From NCBI GenBank assembly GCA_031380225.1, contig JANNFX010000156.1, positions 1 to 44,703 of the forward strand: 44,703 nucleotides of DNA, in the 5' to 3' direction. This DNA is from JANNFX01 sp031380225. GTDB lineage: Bacteria > Pseudomonadota > Alphaproteobacteria > Rhizobiales > Hyphomicrobiaceae. Within the stretch, counting starts at the first letter, position 1, and every line of letters begins with the position of its first letter. Below the pieces are notes generated by a model, which was not told the origin of the DNA, did not search any database, and saw nothing but the letters and a program-made list of their open reading frames with translations. The position numbers and the translations under genes were made by a program. Below are positions 25,602 to 34,323 of the stretch, one piece after another.

Positions 25602-26405
25602 CGGGGCCTAATCTCCACGCAAAGCCAGACTTGAATTGCGTGCCCGGCAAGGACCATAGCACGACGATTCGCCTAACGAGAGATAAATGGCGGTTGGATT
25701 CGGTTCGGCCGTTGTTGGCAGGGTGTCGCAATTGCGGCGATCCACATAGGACGATTTTGAAACAACCAATCCGGCCGGAAAGGGCATGAATGTTCGTTCA
25801 TTCAAGCGGTTAAGAATTGGCGTTCGGCTGTGGTTTATTTCTCCGGCAGCGATTCTGACCACAGCGCATCCCAACCTTGGCTCTTTCGGGCGAGAGCCGG
25901 GATCTATACCTGATAACAATGCGGTCAAGGGCCCGGATAGCCGCGAATGAACGGGCCGTGCCGATGATGGGCTGACTGTGCGGCGCGGCTTCCGGGGAAA
26001 CAGAGTGCGTTTGATCACACTGCGTCCAAGCGTGTGACCGCTCAAAGAATTCCAGTGTAGCTCAAACCTAAACCGGACAGCAGTGGGCTTGTGCCCGGGA
26101 CCCCATCTCGCGGCGAACCCAAGCCGGGAAGCATCGCTCGCTGCAACAGCGTCACGCAATTGCGCTGCAGGATTTGGCTGCACAATGGGTCCCGGGGCCA
26201 AGCCCGAGGATGACAATTGTGGGTGTTGGTGCGCCAAACCTGGAGACTATGGATCTGCCGCTTGATCAGGCGACATGTTGCCGAATGCAAGTGACCGGCG
26301 CGCGCTCGGCACATGTCCCCGGCCCACCATTCACCCGCAGTTGACATCGCCTAGCTAGTCCCCCGGCAGGCGGAACTGAAGGACACTGCGTACTGCTGAA
26401 TGCGA
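25602..26405. repeat. Gene-free 804-base region rich in palindromic repeats
   Basis: No credible gene is present: open frames here are Arg/Pro/Ser-rich and run through repeat arms. I see a hairpin GGCTCT/AGAGCC (25879-25898), a GGCCCG/CGGGCC pair (25930-25957), and a larger imperfect inverted repeat with arms GGGCTTGTGCCCGGGACC (26085 on) and GGTCCCGGGGCCAAGCCC (26188-26205). The last arm continues GAGGATGACA. This resembles dispersed CCCGGGACCCAT repeats of alphaproteobacteria. A TTGATCACAC sequence at 26011-26020 partly matches the polyamine-locus palindrome. The promoter of the SDR-like gene should lie near 25602-25700. Confidence 0.6.
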
Positions 26406-27803
26406 TCACACACTCAACAGCAGATGCTCGCGCTCCCACGGGCTGATAACGCGCATAAATTCTTCGAATTCGCTGCGCTTCAAGGCCAAGTAGACGTGGC
26501 AGAAGCGCGGGCCCAGAATCTTATGCAAATCCTCGCTTTCTTCGAAATCGGTTAATGCTTCGAGCAGGCCGCGCGGTAACTGGTGATCATTGCGATAGGC
26601 GTTGCCAACGACGGCGGGACGCGGCTCGAGCTTGCTTTTCATGCCGAGGTAGCCGCATGCAAGACTGGCTGCAATCGCTAGATACGGATTGGCATCCGAT
26701 CCCGGCAAGCGGTTCTCAACACGCCGCGCGTTGACGGGCGAAATTGGCACGCGCAAGCCGCAACTGCGGTTGTCGTTGCCCCATTCGACATTGATGGGGG
26801 CAGCGCCATTCGGCACCAGGCGGCGATACGAATTGACGTAAGGCGCCAACAGGCACATGGCGGACGGCAGATAGCGCTGCTGCCCGGCAAGGAATTGCAA
26901 AAACAGCGGGCTCGGTTGGCCGTCCTTGCCAGTGAAGATGTTTGTTCCAGATTTAGCATCAATGATGCTCTGATGGATGTGCATGGCGCTGCCGGGCTCG
27001 TTTTCAAGCGGCTTGGCCATGAAAGTCGCGTAGCAGCCATGGGTGAAGGCAGCTTCGCGAATGGTGCGCTTGAACAGGAACACCTGATCGGCCAGTTCGA
27101 CCGGATCACCATGCAGCAAGTTGATTTCGAGCTGCGCCGCGCCACCTTCCTGAATGATGGTATCGATTTTCAAGTACTGGCGTTCGGCGAAATCGTAAAT
27201 ATCGTCGACAATCTTGTCGTACTCATCGACCGCGCCGAGGCTGTACGCTTGACGCCCAGCGCCCTTACGGCCGGAGCGCCCTGTCGGCGGCTCCAACGGA
27301 TAGTCTGGATCGGGGTTGGTTTTTGTCAGGTAAAATTCAAGCTCTGGCGCGACGACCGGGATCCAGCCTTCTTTTTTGTAAAGGTTGACGACGTGCTTCA
27401 GCACATTGCGCGGCGCAATCTCAACTGGATCGCCGTTCTGCCAGGTCGCGTCGTGGATGACTTGCGCCGTTGGACTTGATGCCCAAGGAGCGGGGCGAAT
27501 CGTTGTCAGATCCGGAACCATCATCAGATCGCTTTCAGCGTACAGCGCCTGGCCGTCTTCTTCGAAGCCAACGTAGTCGCCGGTGATTGTTTGATGGAAA
27601 ATCGAAATCGGCAGATGCACGGCGTCGAGTTTGTTGAACTTCTCGACCGGCATGGTTTTGCCGCGGGCGACGCCAGCAATGTCGGGAACAGCGCAGTCGA
27701 TCTCCTCGATGCGATGTTGTTGAAGCCAGTCTCTTAGTGTTTCGGGGGTCGCGCCGGCGGCCATGATGTCAGCGGCGGAATAGGCTCCATCTTCGGGAGT
27801 CAT
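26406..27803 (-). CDS. Glutamine synthetase family protein (gamma-glutamylputrescine synthetase-like)
   Basis: The start ATG 27803 is preferred (AAGGTG seven bases upstream) over the frame opening at 27851; 465 residues. The protein shows the GS beta-grasp part (YVGFEEDGQALYAESDLMMVPD) and the catalytic core: ELEFYL with the metal-binding Glu, GGAAQLEINLLHGDP, GSAMHIHQSI, and NGAAPINVEWGNDNRSCGLRVP for ATP and glutamate. A PuuA-type role, joining glutamate to putrescine with ATP in the cytoplasm, fits the neighbouring polyamine genes. It differs from housekeeping GlnA in lacking the adenylylation-loop context. Its gene lies downstream of the GntR regulator on the same strand with a TGTGATCACA palindrome between. 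Other amines as substrates cannot be excluded. Confidence 0.88.
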   Translation of the reverse strand: MTPEDGAYSAADIMAAGATPETLRDWLQQHRIEEIDCAVPDIAGVARGKTMPVEKFNKLDAVHLPISIFHQTITGDYVGFEEDGQALYAESDLMMVPDLTTIRPAPWASSPTAQVIHDATWQNGDPVEIAPRNVLKHVVNLYKKEGWIPVVAPELEFYLTKTNPDPDYPLEPPTGRSGRKGAGRQAYSLGAVDEYDKIVDDIYDFAERQYLKIDTIIQEGGAAQLEINLLHGDPVELADQVFLFKRTIREAAFTHGCYATFMAKPLENEPGSAMHIHQSIIDAKSGTNIFTGKDGQPSPLFLQFLAGQQRYLPSAMCLLAPYVNSYRRLVPNGAAPINVEWGNDNRSCGLRVPISPVNARRVENRLPGSDANPYLAIAASLACGYLGMKSKLEPRPAVVGNAYRNDHQLPRGLLEALTDFEESEDLHKILGPRFCHVYLALKRSEFEEFMRVISPWEREHLLLSV

Positions 27804-27883
27804 GGGGGCACCTTGGGGGTGGAAAAAGCGTCGGATGCCGGAATGTACCACATCAGACCGGGGCGGGAGTGCCCTCCTCGAAA

Positions 27884-27893
27884 TGTGATCACA
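27884..27893. promoter_or_regulatory. Putative operator palindrome TGTGATCACA before the puuA-like gene
   Basis: This perfect 10-bp palindrome lies in the 116-base gap between the gntR stop and the first puuA-like start at 27803, about 80 bases upstream of that start. An identical core occurs before potF (28724-28735). The shared site suggests one regulator for both arms; the adjacent GntR protein is the natural candidate, by inference. Confidence 0.6.
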
Positions 27894-27919
27894 ATTTAGA
27901 ATTTAACTCAAGCGTAGCC

Positions 27920-28630
27920 TTACTGGACCGAATCCAAGACAGATTCTCCAATAAATCCCATGCCTTGGCTTATATCGTTGGCGATGGCGCAGCGCACCAA
28001 TTCCGGCTTTCCAGCGCGCATGGCAGCAATGGCTTCCTCGTGATGGTCGGTTAAGTCACCGGTCCCCACGCGCCCATAAGCCATGCGCATGAACGGACCG
28101 AATTGCAGCCACACGCTCTCGACGAGTGCTGCGAGCATGTCAGCGCCGGCGCGTTCATAGATGGCGAAATGGAACTGGAAGTTGCCGCGCATGTAGCGTT
28201 CGGCGTCGCCGTTGAGAACTGACAAATCGAGACGATTGTCGATGGCTTCGATGTCATCGATGATTTCAGGCGTTAGGTGGGCGCAGGATCGTGCAGCCAA
28301 ATCAGGCTCAAATGCGAGACGGGCGTAGAGGATCTGCTCGAATTTTTCTTTCGACATCGGCGGCACCAGCACGCGGCGATTGTCGCGCATTTCAAGCGCC
28401 CGCTCGGCGATCAGACGTCGGACAGCTTCGCGGATCGGCATCAATCCTACTTGCAAATCGAGAGCAATGCCGCGCAAGGTAACCGGCTCGCCAGGCTTAA
28501 AGCCGCCAAAGAGAATGCGATCTTTGAGCTGGCGGTAGACGCTTTCATGGGCGGTGACGGGCGAAACCGGCTTCCGGTCAGACCGGACTTTCCGCGCCCT
28601 GAGCGCACTGCTTTCCGCCAATACCTTCAT
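27920..28630 (-). CDS. GntR family transcriptional regulator (FadR/FCD subfamily)
   Basis: ATG 28630 is preferred (GAGGA eight bases upstream) over TTG 28657; 236 residues. Residues ~25-90 are the winged helix-turn-helix (ESVYRQLKDRILFGGFKPGEPV, in blocks VYRQLKDRILFGG and LRGIALDLQVGLMPIREAVRRL). Residues ~100-225 form an all-helical FCD ligand-binding domain (ARLAFEPDLAARSCAHL, then NFQFHFAIYERAG, then DHHEEAIAAMRAG, which holds the usual metal-binding His positions). FCD regulators sense small organic acids or related ligands and usually repress neighbours. It sits between the two arms of the polyamine locus, so control of potFGHI-puuAB and the other puuA-like gene is the simplest reading. 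The effector is unknown. Confidence 0.92.
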   Translation of the reverse strand: MKVLAESSALRARKVRSDRKPVSPVTAHESVYRQLKDRILFGGFKPGEPVTLRGIALDLQVGLMPIREAVRRLIAERALEMRDNRRVLVPPMSKEKFEQILYARLAFEPDLAARSCAHLTPEIIDDIEAIDNRLDLSVLNGDAERYMRGNFQFHFAIYERAGADMLAALVESVWLQFGPFMRMAYGRVGTGDLTDHHEEAIAAMRAGKPELVRCAIANDISQGMGFIGESVLDSVQ

Positions 28631-28723
28631 AGCGTTAGTCCTCAGCGGCAGCGCCAAATTGCGGCCCTTGCAGTCCGAGTCCGCTCACCTTTGCCGCACT
28701 TCTCCTCTTGTACGCCGCAGATT

Positions 28724-28735
28724 TTGTGATCACAA
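28724..28735. promoter_or_regulatory. Putative operator palindrome TTGTGATCACAA before potF
   Basis: A perfect 12-bp palindrome is centred between 28729 and 28730, in the 153-base divergent gap between gntR and potF, about 50 bases before the potF ATG. The spacing-free half-sites distinguish it from a CRP site, which needs six bases between TGTGA and TCACA. The second copy of its core is at 27884-27893. Confidence 0.65.
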
Positions 28736-28783
28736 TAGGCCTCAAGTGACAGGGTGTAAGCCCTAGGATCTGGAGGTAACTGT

Positions 28784-29914
28784 ATGATGACGTCACAAAC
28801 GTTGCGCCGTTTAGCCGTGGCCATGGCCGCTCTCTCGGTTGTAGTAGTGAGCCAAGCGGGCTTTGCTGCCGACGAAAAAGTCGTCCGCGTCTATAACTGG
28901 TCAGACTATATCGAGCCGGCCGTGCTCGAAGACTTCACCAAAGAAACTGGCATCAAGGTCGTCTACGACGTCTTTGACAGCAACGACATTCTCGAAACAA
29001 AACTGCTGGCCGGCAAAACTGGCTACGACGTCGTGGTTCCAACCGGCACATTCTTGTCGCGGCAGATCCAAGCTGGCGTGTTCCAGAAGCTGGACAAGTC
29101 GAAGCTACCGAACATGACCAACTTGTGGCCGGAAGTTATGGACCGGTTAGCCAAGTATGACCCCGGCAACGAACATGCGGTTAACTATATGTGGGGCACC
29201 ACCGGCATCGGCTACAACATCGATAAGATCAAAGCCCGTATGCCCGATGCGCCGCTCGATTCCTGGAAGATGGCGTTTGATCCAGACGTGATTGCCAAGT
29301 TCAAAGACTGCGGTGTGATGATGCTCGACGCGTCGGATGAAGTGACCGCGGCTGTGATGAACTATCTTGGTCTCGACCCCAATTCCAAGAATCCGGAAGA
29401 CTTCAAGAAGGCCGCCGAGCACTTTAAGAAAATCCGGCCGTCGGTCAAAAAATTCCATTCGTCTGAATACATCGACGCTCTTGCTAACGGCGATGTCTGC
29501 ATGGTGGTTGGCTGGTCGGGCGACGTGGTTCAAGCCAAGACCCGCGCTGACGAAAAGAATGCTAAACTCAAGGACGACAAGAAGAAGATCAACATCGCCT
29601 ACTCTGTGCCGAAAGAAGGCGCGCAGATGTGGTTTGACAACATGGCGATCCCCAAGGATGCCCAGAACGTCGACAACGCACATGCCTTCATTAACTATCT
29701 GATGAAGCCTGAGGTTGCGGCCAAGAATACTGAGTTTATCGGCTATCCGAACCCCAATCTTGCGTCGCAGTCGATCATTAAGAAGGAAGTGATGGACGAC
29801 CCGCAAATCTATCCGACCAAGGAGACGATGAGCCGGTTGTTCATCATTACGCCAAATGACAAAGACGTGCAGCGCGCTTTGGTCAATACTTGGCGCGATA
29901 TGAAACGTAAGTAA
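28784..29914 (+). CDS. potF: Polyamine (putrescine/spermidine) ABC transporter substrate-binding protein
   Basis: GGAGGT (28772-28777) lies six bases before ATG 28784. The 376-residue protein has a signal peptide ending near SQAGFAA (residue 28-29). A PotD/PotF-type periplasmic binding domain follows: VVRVYNWSDYIEPAVLEDF (in blocks VYNWSDYI and VLEDFTKETGI), VVYDVFDSNDILETKLL, DVVVPTGTFL, NYMWGTTGIGYN, and the late VVGWSGDV and MWFDNMAIPKDA. These segments line the amine-binding cleft in the family. It delivers putrescine or spermidine to the PotGHI membrane complex. It is the first gene of the plus-strand arm, and a strong hairpin follows it before potG. Confidence 0.94.
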   Translation: MMTSQTLRRLAVAMAALSVVVVSQAGFAADEKVVRVYNWSDYIEPAVLEDFTKETGIKVVYDVFDSNDILETKLLAGKTGYDVVVPTGTFLSRQIQAGVFQKLDKSKLPNMTNLWPEVMDRLAKYDPGNEHAVNYMWGTTGIGYNIDKIKARMPDAPLDSWKMAFDPDVIAKFKDCGVMMLDASDEVTAAVMNYLGLDPNSKNPEDFKKAAEHFKKIRPSVKKFHSSEYIDALANGDVCMVVGWSGDVVQAKTRADEKNAKLKDDKKKINIAYSVPKEGAQMWFDNMAIPKDAQNVDNAHAFINYLMKPEVAAKNTEFIGYPNPNLASQSIIKKEVMDDPQIYPTKETMSRLFIITPNDKDVQRALVNTWRDMKRK

Positions 29915-29922
29915 GCCTCCAG

Positions 29923-29959
29923 TCAAAGGCCCCTGCATTTCCTATGCGGGGGCCTTTGA
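29923..29959 (+). terminator. Strong intra-operon hairpin after potF (partial terminator or mRNA stabiliser)
   Basis: TCAAAGGCCCCTGCAT (29923-29938) pairs with ATGCGGGGGCCTTTGA (29944-29959), a 16-bp stem with one T-G wobble and a 5-base loop. No T-tract follows, so it is more likely to stabilise the potF mRNA or attenuate read-through than to end transcription. Lower expression of transporter components than of the binding protein is common in ABC operons. Confidence 0.75.
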
Positions 29960-30018
29960 ATTCGTGCCACGCATGTTCTGTTTGATACCTCTTACGCTGC
30001 GATCTCAGGAGTCTACCG

Positions 30019-31173
30019 ATGGCGACCAAGTCTCTCGGACCCGTCCGGCGATCATTTGCTCCCTGGGACGACCCAAGCCAAAAGCCTTTCATTGAGTTCA
30101 AAAACATCATCAAGCGGTTTGGTGATTTCACCGCCGTCGATGATGTGTCGCTGAAAGTCTATGAAAAGGAGTTCTTCGCTCTCCTCGGCCCATCGGGCTG
30201 CGGCAAGACCACGTTACTGCGTATGCTCGCTGGATTCGAACTGCCGACCTCAGGTCAAGTCTTGCTCGCTGGCCAAGATATGTTGGATACGCCGCCGTAT
30301 CAGCGGCAGGTCAACATGATGTTCCAATCATACGCCCTGTTCCCGCATATGACGGTCGCCGACAACATTGCGTTTGGTCCCAAACAAGACGGCACGCAAA
30401 AGGGTGAGATTGAAGCCCGTGTGCAAGAGATGCTCAAGCTCGTGCAGCTTGAACAGTTCGCCAAACGCAAGCCGCATCAGTTATCAGGCGGGCAGCGGCA
30501 ACGTGTGGCGCTGGCCCGTGCGCTCGCCAAACGCCCGAAGGTGTTGCTGCTTGATGAACCTCTCGGCGCGCTCGACAAAAAATTGCGCGAAGAAACCCAG
30601 TTCGAGCTGATGGAACTGCAGCAGACGTTGGGGTTGACCTTCATGGTCGTAACCCACGACCAGGAAGAAGCGATGACGGTCGCCGACCGCATTGCAGTCA
30701 TGGACAAGGGCAACTTGATCCAGGTCTCAACACCAACTGAACTCTATGAGCAGCCAAGCTGCAAATATGTCGCCGACTTCATCGGCGATATCAATCTCAT
30801 CGAAGGTCATATTGCCGAGAGCGATGGGAACGGCAATGTCAAACTGCAGGCGGGGACAGGTGCGCCGCTCGATGTGCACAGCGACACCAAGGTCAGCAAG
30901 GGCGACAAAGTCTGGCTCGCGGTACGCCCTGAAAAAATCCGCATCTCGCTTGATCCACCAGCCAACGGCGCGGGCAGCAACACCGTGGAGGGCTCCGTCT
31001 TCGATATTGGCTACCTTGGCGACACGTCGGTCTACCATGTCAAAACGGTGGCAGGCGCCATGATGCGGACGTTGACCGCCAACACCACCCGCTTGGTCGA
31101 GCGGCCGATCAGTTGGGAAGACAAAGTTTGGCTGACGTGGGGCCGCGATTCCGGCGTGCTTCTGACGAAATAA
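30019..31173 (+). CDS. potG: Polyamine ABC transporter ATP-binding protein
   Basis: The 384-residue ATPase carries Walker A GPSGCGKTT (57-65), the Q-loop in NMMFQSYALFPHMTV, signature LSGGQRQRVALARAL (about 155-169), Walker B VLLLDEPLGALD (about 174-185) and the H-loop MVVTHDQEEAMTVAD. The C-terminal ~110 residues form a TOBE/OB-type regulatory domain (WLAVRPEKIRISLDPP, then VFDIGYLGDTSVYHV). It powers polyamine import as a dimer on the cytoplasmic face of PotH/PotI. CAGGAG about ten bases before ATG 30019 serves as the ribosome binding site. potH follows after 13 bases. Confidence 0.96.
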   Translation: MATKSLGPVRRSFAPWDDPSQKPFIEFKNIIKRFGDFTAVDDVSLKVYEKEFFALLGPSGCGKTTLLRMLAGFELPTSGQVLLAGQDMLDTPPYQRQVNMMFQSYALFPHMTVADNIAFGPKQDGTQKGEIEARVQEMLKLVQLEQFAKRKPHQLSGGQRQRVALARALAKRPKVLLLDEPLGALDKKLREETQFELMELQQTLGLTFMVVTHDQEEAMTVADRIAVMDKGNLIQVSTPTELYEQPSCKYVADFIGDINLIEGHIAESDGNGNVKLQAGTGAPLDVHSDTKVSKGDKVWLAVRPEKIRISLDPPANGAGSNTVEGSVFDIGYLGDTSVYHVKTVAGAMMRTLTANTTRLVERPISWEDKVWLTWGRDSGVLLTK

Positions 31174-31186
31174 GGGAACACGCGCC

Positions 31187-32086
31187 ATGGCTGCAACAGT
31201 CAATAAATCATGGACCCGCTGGCTTCCGGTCGCGATCCCCTACACGTGGCTGATTATCTTCTTCCTGATCCCGTTCTTGATTGTGTTGAAGATTTCATTC
31301 TCGAACACTGAAACAGCCATTCCGCCCTACACGCCGGTGTTCGATGGATTTGCGGGTGCCTGGGAAAAAGCCAGGGAATTCACATTCGAGAACTACAAGC
31401 GCATCGTCGAAAGCGATCTCTACTATCGCGCCTATGGGTCGAGCGTCTGGATCGCTGGCATTTCCACCTTCTTCACGCTCTTGATTGGCTATCCAATTGC
31501 CTACGGTATGGCGCGTTCGCCACTGCACTGGCGGCCACTGCTGTTGATGCTGATCATTCTGCCGTTCTGGACCTCGTTCCTGATTCGCGTCTATGCCTGG
31601 AAGAGCATCCTAACGACCGAAGGCTTCCTCAATAACTTCCTGTTGTGGGCGGGGGTGATCAATGAGCCACTGCAAATCCTAGCAACCAATACCGCCGTCT
31701 ACATCGGCATCGTCTACTCGTATTTGCCGTTCATGATTTTGCCGCTCTATTCGGCGCTCGAAAAAATGGACGACACGTTGCTCGAAGCCGCATCCGATCT
31801 CGGCTCAACTCCGATTTCATCGTTCTGGAAGATCACATTTCCACTGTCGCTGCCGGGTGTGATCGCCGGCTGTTTCCTAGTGTTCATTCCGGCCGTCGGT
31901 GAATTCGTAATCCCGGATCTGCTCGGTGGGTCAGACACTGAAATGATCGGTAAGGTGATGTGGGATGAGTTCTTCTCAACCCGCGATTGGCCAGCCGCGT
32001 CGGCCGTCGCCGTGGTGCTGTTGCTGATCCTGGTTGTGCCAATTGCGATCTATCAGAACCAGCAAGCCAAAGCCGCGGGAGGTTAG
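31187..32086 (+). CDS. potH: Polyamine ABC transporter permease PotH
   Basis: The 299-residue inner-membrane protein has six predicted helices. The first is YTWLIIFFLIPFLIVLKISF (about 19-38), followed after a periplasmic loop by helices near 85, 115, 165, 220 and 275. The cytoplasmic EAA loop EAASDLGSTPISSFWKIT (about 203-220), which docks on the ATPase, is well preserved. It forms the translocation channel with PotI. Only two bases separate it from potI, so the pair is translationally coupled. Confidence 0.94.
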   Translation: MAATVNKSWTRWLPVAIPYTWLIIFFLIPFLIVLKISFSNTETAIPPYTPVFDGFAGAWEKAREFTFENYKRIVESDLYYRAYGSSVWIAGISTFFTLLIGYPIAYGMARSPLHWRPLLLMLIILPFWTSFLIRVYAWKSILTTEGFLNNFLLWAGVINEPLQILATNTAVYIGIVYSYLPFMILPLYSALEKMDDTLLEAASDLGSTPISSFWKITFPLSLPGVIAGCFLVFIPAVGEFVIPDLLGGSDTEMIGKVMWDEFFSTRDWPAASAVAVVLLLILVVPIAIYQNQQAKAAGG

Positions 32087-32088
32087 CG

Positions 32089-32901
32089 ATGAAACGGCTG
32101 TCTTGGTTTAATGTGGTGACGCTGACACTCGGCTTCGCGTTCCTCTACATCCCTATTCTGCTGTTGGTGATCTACTCGTTCAACGAGGGGCCCAACGTCG
32201 CCATTTGGACCGGCTGGTCGACCAAGTGGTATGCGAGCGTGTTCAACAACGAACAGCTGATGGACGCCGCCAAGGTTACGTTGTGGATCGCGGTGTTTTC
32301 AGCAACTTTAGCCACTATTCTTGGGACCTTGGCCGCGATCGTACTGACGCGATTTGGCAACTATCGCGGTTCGACCCTGTTCAACGGCATGATTTACGCG
32401 CCCCTCGTCATGCCCGAAATCATTTTGGGTCTGGCGTTGTTGCTATTGTTCGTCGCCATCGGCTTCGAGCGCGGCTTCTGGACCATCATGCTGGCCCATA
32501 CCACCTTCACGCTGTGTTTCGTCGCTGTCGTCGTCCAGTCCCGGTTGGTCACTTTTGATACCAGCTTAGAAGAAGCAGCCCTCGATCTCGGCTCGCCGCC
32601 GCTCCGAACATTCTTTACGATTACGCTTCCGATCATTTTGCCTGCCGTAATTTCGGGATGGCTGCTGGCGTTCACGCTGTCGCTGGATGACCTTGTGATC
32701 GCAAGCTTTACGACCGGTCCTGGTGCCACGACATTGCCGATGCGGATTTATTCGGCTGTTCGGCTTGGGGTGAAGCCTGAGATTAATGCCATATCGACCA
32801 TCATGATCGCACTTGTGTCTGTCGGCGTGATCATCACGTCGATCTTGCAAAAGCAACAGCTGGCCCGCGAAGAAGCCGAGCGCCGGGCTGCAAAGGGATA
32901 A
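32089..32901 (+). CDS. potI: Polyamine ABC transporter permease PotI
   Basis: The start is ATG 32089, with GGGAGGTTAG just upstream; the frame is open back to 31987 but lies within potH. The 270 residues give six helices beginning with LTLGFAFLYIPILLLVIYSF (about 12-31). The EAA motif EEAALDLGSPPLRTFFTIT is at about 160-178. It is the second channel-forming subunit of the importer. A 46-base gap with repeated GATAAGCCC words precedes the puuA-like gene downstream. Confidence 0.94.
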   Translation: MKRLSWFNVVTLTLGFAFLYIPILLLVIYSFNEGPNVAIWTGWSTKWYASVFNNEQLMDAAKVTLWIAVFSATLATILGTLAAIVLTRFGNYRGSTLFNGMIYAPLVMPEIILGLALLLLFVAIGFERGFWTIMLAHTTFTLCFVAVVVQSRLVTFDTSLEEAALDLGSPPLRTFFTITLPIILPAVISGWLLAFTLSLDDLVIASFTTGPGATTLPMRIYSAVRLGVKPEINAISTIMIALVSVGVIITSILQKQQLAREEAERRAAKG

Positions 32902-32947
32902 GCCCGCAGAAGGATAAGCCCAGTCAGCCTGGACTTAATTGATAACA

Positions 32948-34315
32948 ATGAGCCATCCCTATCCAAATCTCGCCTTCAAGGCCGAGGCAGAGGCGTTTGC
33001 GGCCGCCAATCCCGGCCTGCATTCGGTCGACGCGATTTTCTGCGACATCAATGGCCTGTTGCGAGGTAAGCAACTCCCGGCGTCACAGTTGACCAAACTC
33101 GGCGACAAGGGCTGCAGCTATCCGCTTTCAACCCTGGTTCTCGATAGCCAAGGCCGCATGATTGGTGAAGCGTTGGAAGACGGTCTCGATGGTGATCCAG
33201 ATCGCGTCTTCTACGCGGTTCCAGGGACACTTCGCACAATTCCATGGGCCGATAAGCCGTCGTGCCAAGTAATGATGGCCGCAGCGGAGCCGGATGGTTC
33301 ACCGCTGTTTTGTGACCCGCGTGCCGTGTTGCAACGCGCTGTGGCGCCGCTCGAAGCGATGGGCCTCACGCCGGTGATGGCGCTTGAGTTAGAATTCTAT
33401 TTGCTCGATGCCAAGACACAGCCGCCGACGCCGGTCATGCCGCTCAACGGCATGCCGCGCACAACAGGCCCGCAATGTTTGCTCGCCGAGGGTCTCGCGG
33501 ATTTTGCTGATTTCATGCGCGACGTTGAAGACGTGACGGCGGCGCAAGGCATCCCGATGACGTCGCTGCAATGCGAGTATGGTGACGGCCAATTCGAAGC
33601 CAATCTCAATCACGTCTCGGGCGCTGTGCGGGCCTGCGATGATGCGGTACTATTAAAGCGCGCGATCCGTGCCGTGGCCTTGAAGCGCGGCTTCATCGCC
33701 ACGTTCATGGCGCGCCCCTTGACCGAGCAAACCGGCAGCGGGCTTCATATCCACATCAGTCTGCTCGGCAAGAATGGCAAGAACATCTTTGGCGGTGCTG
33801 AGGGTGCGGTGCGCTTGAAGCACGCCGTTGGCGGCGTGTTGGCGGCCATGCCGGAGTCGATCGCTTTGATCGCACCTAATGCCAACTCCTACCGCCGCTT
33901 CCGTCCGGGGGCCTTCGCGCCTGTTAGTCCGATCTGGGGTGCCAATCATCGCGCCGTCTCGGTGCGTGTGCCACTCGCTGGCGAAAAAGATGCGCGGCTT
34001 GAACATCGCCCCGCGGGCGCCGACGCCTGCCCATATTTGACGGCTGCAGCACTCGTTGCCAGCGTGCACTATGGGCTCCTGAATAAATGCGATCCGGGTC
34101 CAATGATTGAAGAAGGCTCAAAGGCGGAGCTCGGCCAATTGTTTCCGAGCCGTTGGCGCGAAGCTCTCGACCGTTTACAATCTGGCGCGATCCTGAAGCC
34201 GTACCTTGGTGAGACGTTCACCAAACTTTATCTTGACGTAAAGCGCGATGAGGAAGCGCGCTACCACGCCGAGGTCAGCGATCGCGACTATGCCTGGTAT
34301 CTTAGAGTGTATTGA
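32948..34315 (+). CDS. puuA: Glutamine synthetase family protein, gamma-glutamylputrescine synthetase-like (second copy)
   Basis: ATG 32948 is preferred over TTG 32939; 455 residues. GS features include VDAIFCDINGLLRGKQLP near the start, ALELEFYLLD with a metal-binding Glu (about 146-155), GDGQFEANLNHVSG, GSGLHIHISLLG, and NSYRRFRPGAFAPVSPIWG followed by NHRAVSVRVP. It differs from the first copy in several core words (for example GANHRAVS against GNDNRSCG), so the two are distant paralogues rather than a recent duplication. Position directly after potFGHI and four bases from the puuB-like oxidase supports a role in the gamma-glutamylated putrescine pathway. Which of the two copies acts on putrescine is not decidable here. 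Confidence 0.87.
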   Translation: MSHPYPNLAFKAEAEAFAAANPGLHSVDAIFCDINGLLRGKQLPASQLTKLGDKGCSYPLSTLVLDSQGRMIGEALEDGLDGDPDRVFYAVPGTLRTIPWADKPSCQVMMAAAEPDGSPLFCDPRAVLQRAVAPLEAMGLTPVMALELEFYLLDAKTQPPTPVMPLNGMPRTTGPQCLLAEGLADFADFMRDVEDVTAAQGIPMTSLQCEYGDGQFEANLNHVSGAVRACDDAVLLKRAIRAVALKRGFIATFMARPLTEQTGSGLHIHISLLGKNGKNIFGGAEGAVRLKHAVGGVLAAMPESIALIAPNANSYRRFRPGAFAPVSPIWGANHRAVSVRVPLAGEKDARLEHRPAGADACPYLTAAALVASVHYGLLNKCDPGPMIEEGSKAELGQLFPSRWREALDRLQSGAILKPYLGETFTKLYLDVKRDEEARYHAEVSDRDYAWYLRVY

Positions 34316-34323
34316 GTTTGTTG

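Noticed and set aside
25608..26237. 209-codon minus-strand frame in the palindrome-rich gap
   Set aside because: Low-complexity Arg/Ser/Pro composition and its N-terminus is encoded by a repeat arm; no domain or ribosome site.
28724..28735. CRP/FNR binding site before potF
   Set aside because: TGTGA and TCACA overlap with no six-base spacer, so the geometry does not fit CRP.
29147..29938. 263-codon frame antisense to potF
   Set aside because: Mirrors the codon pattern of a clearly real gene; no independent motif or ribosome site.
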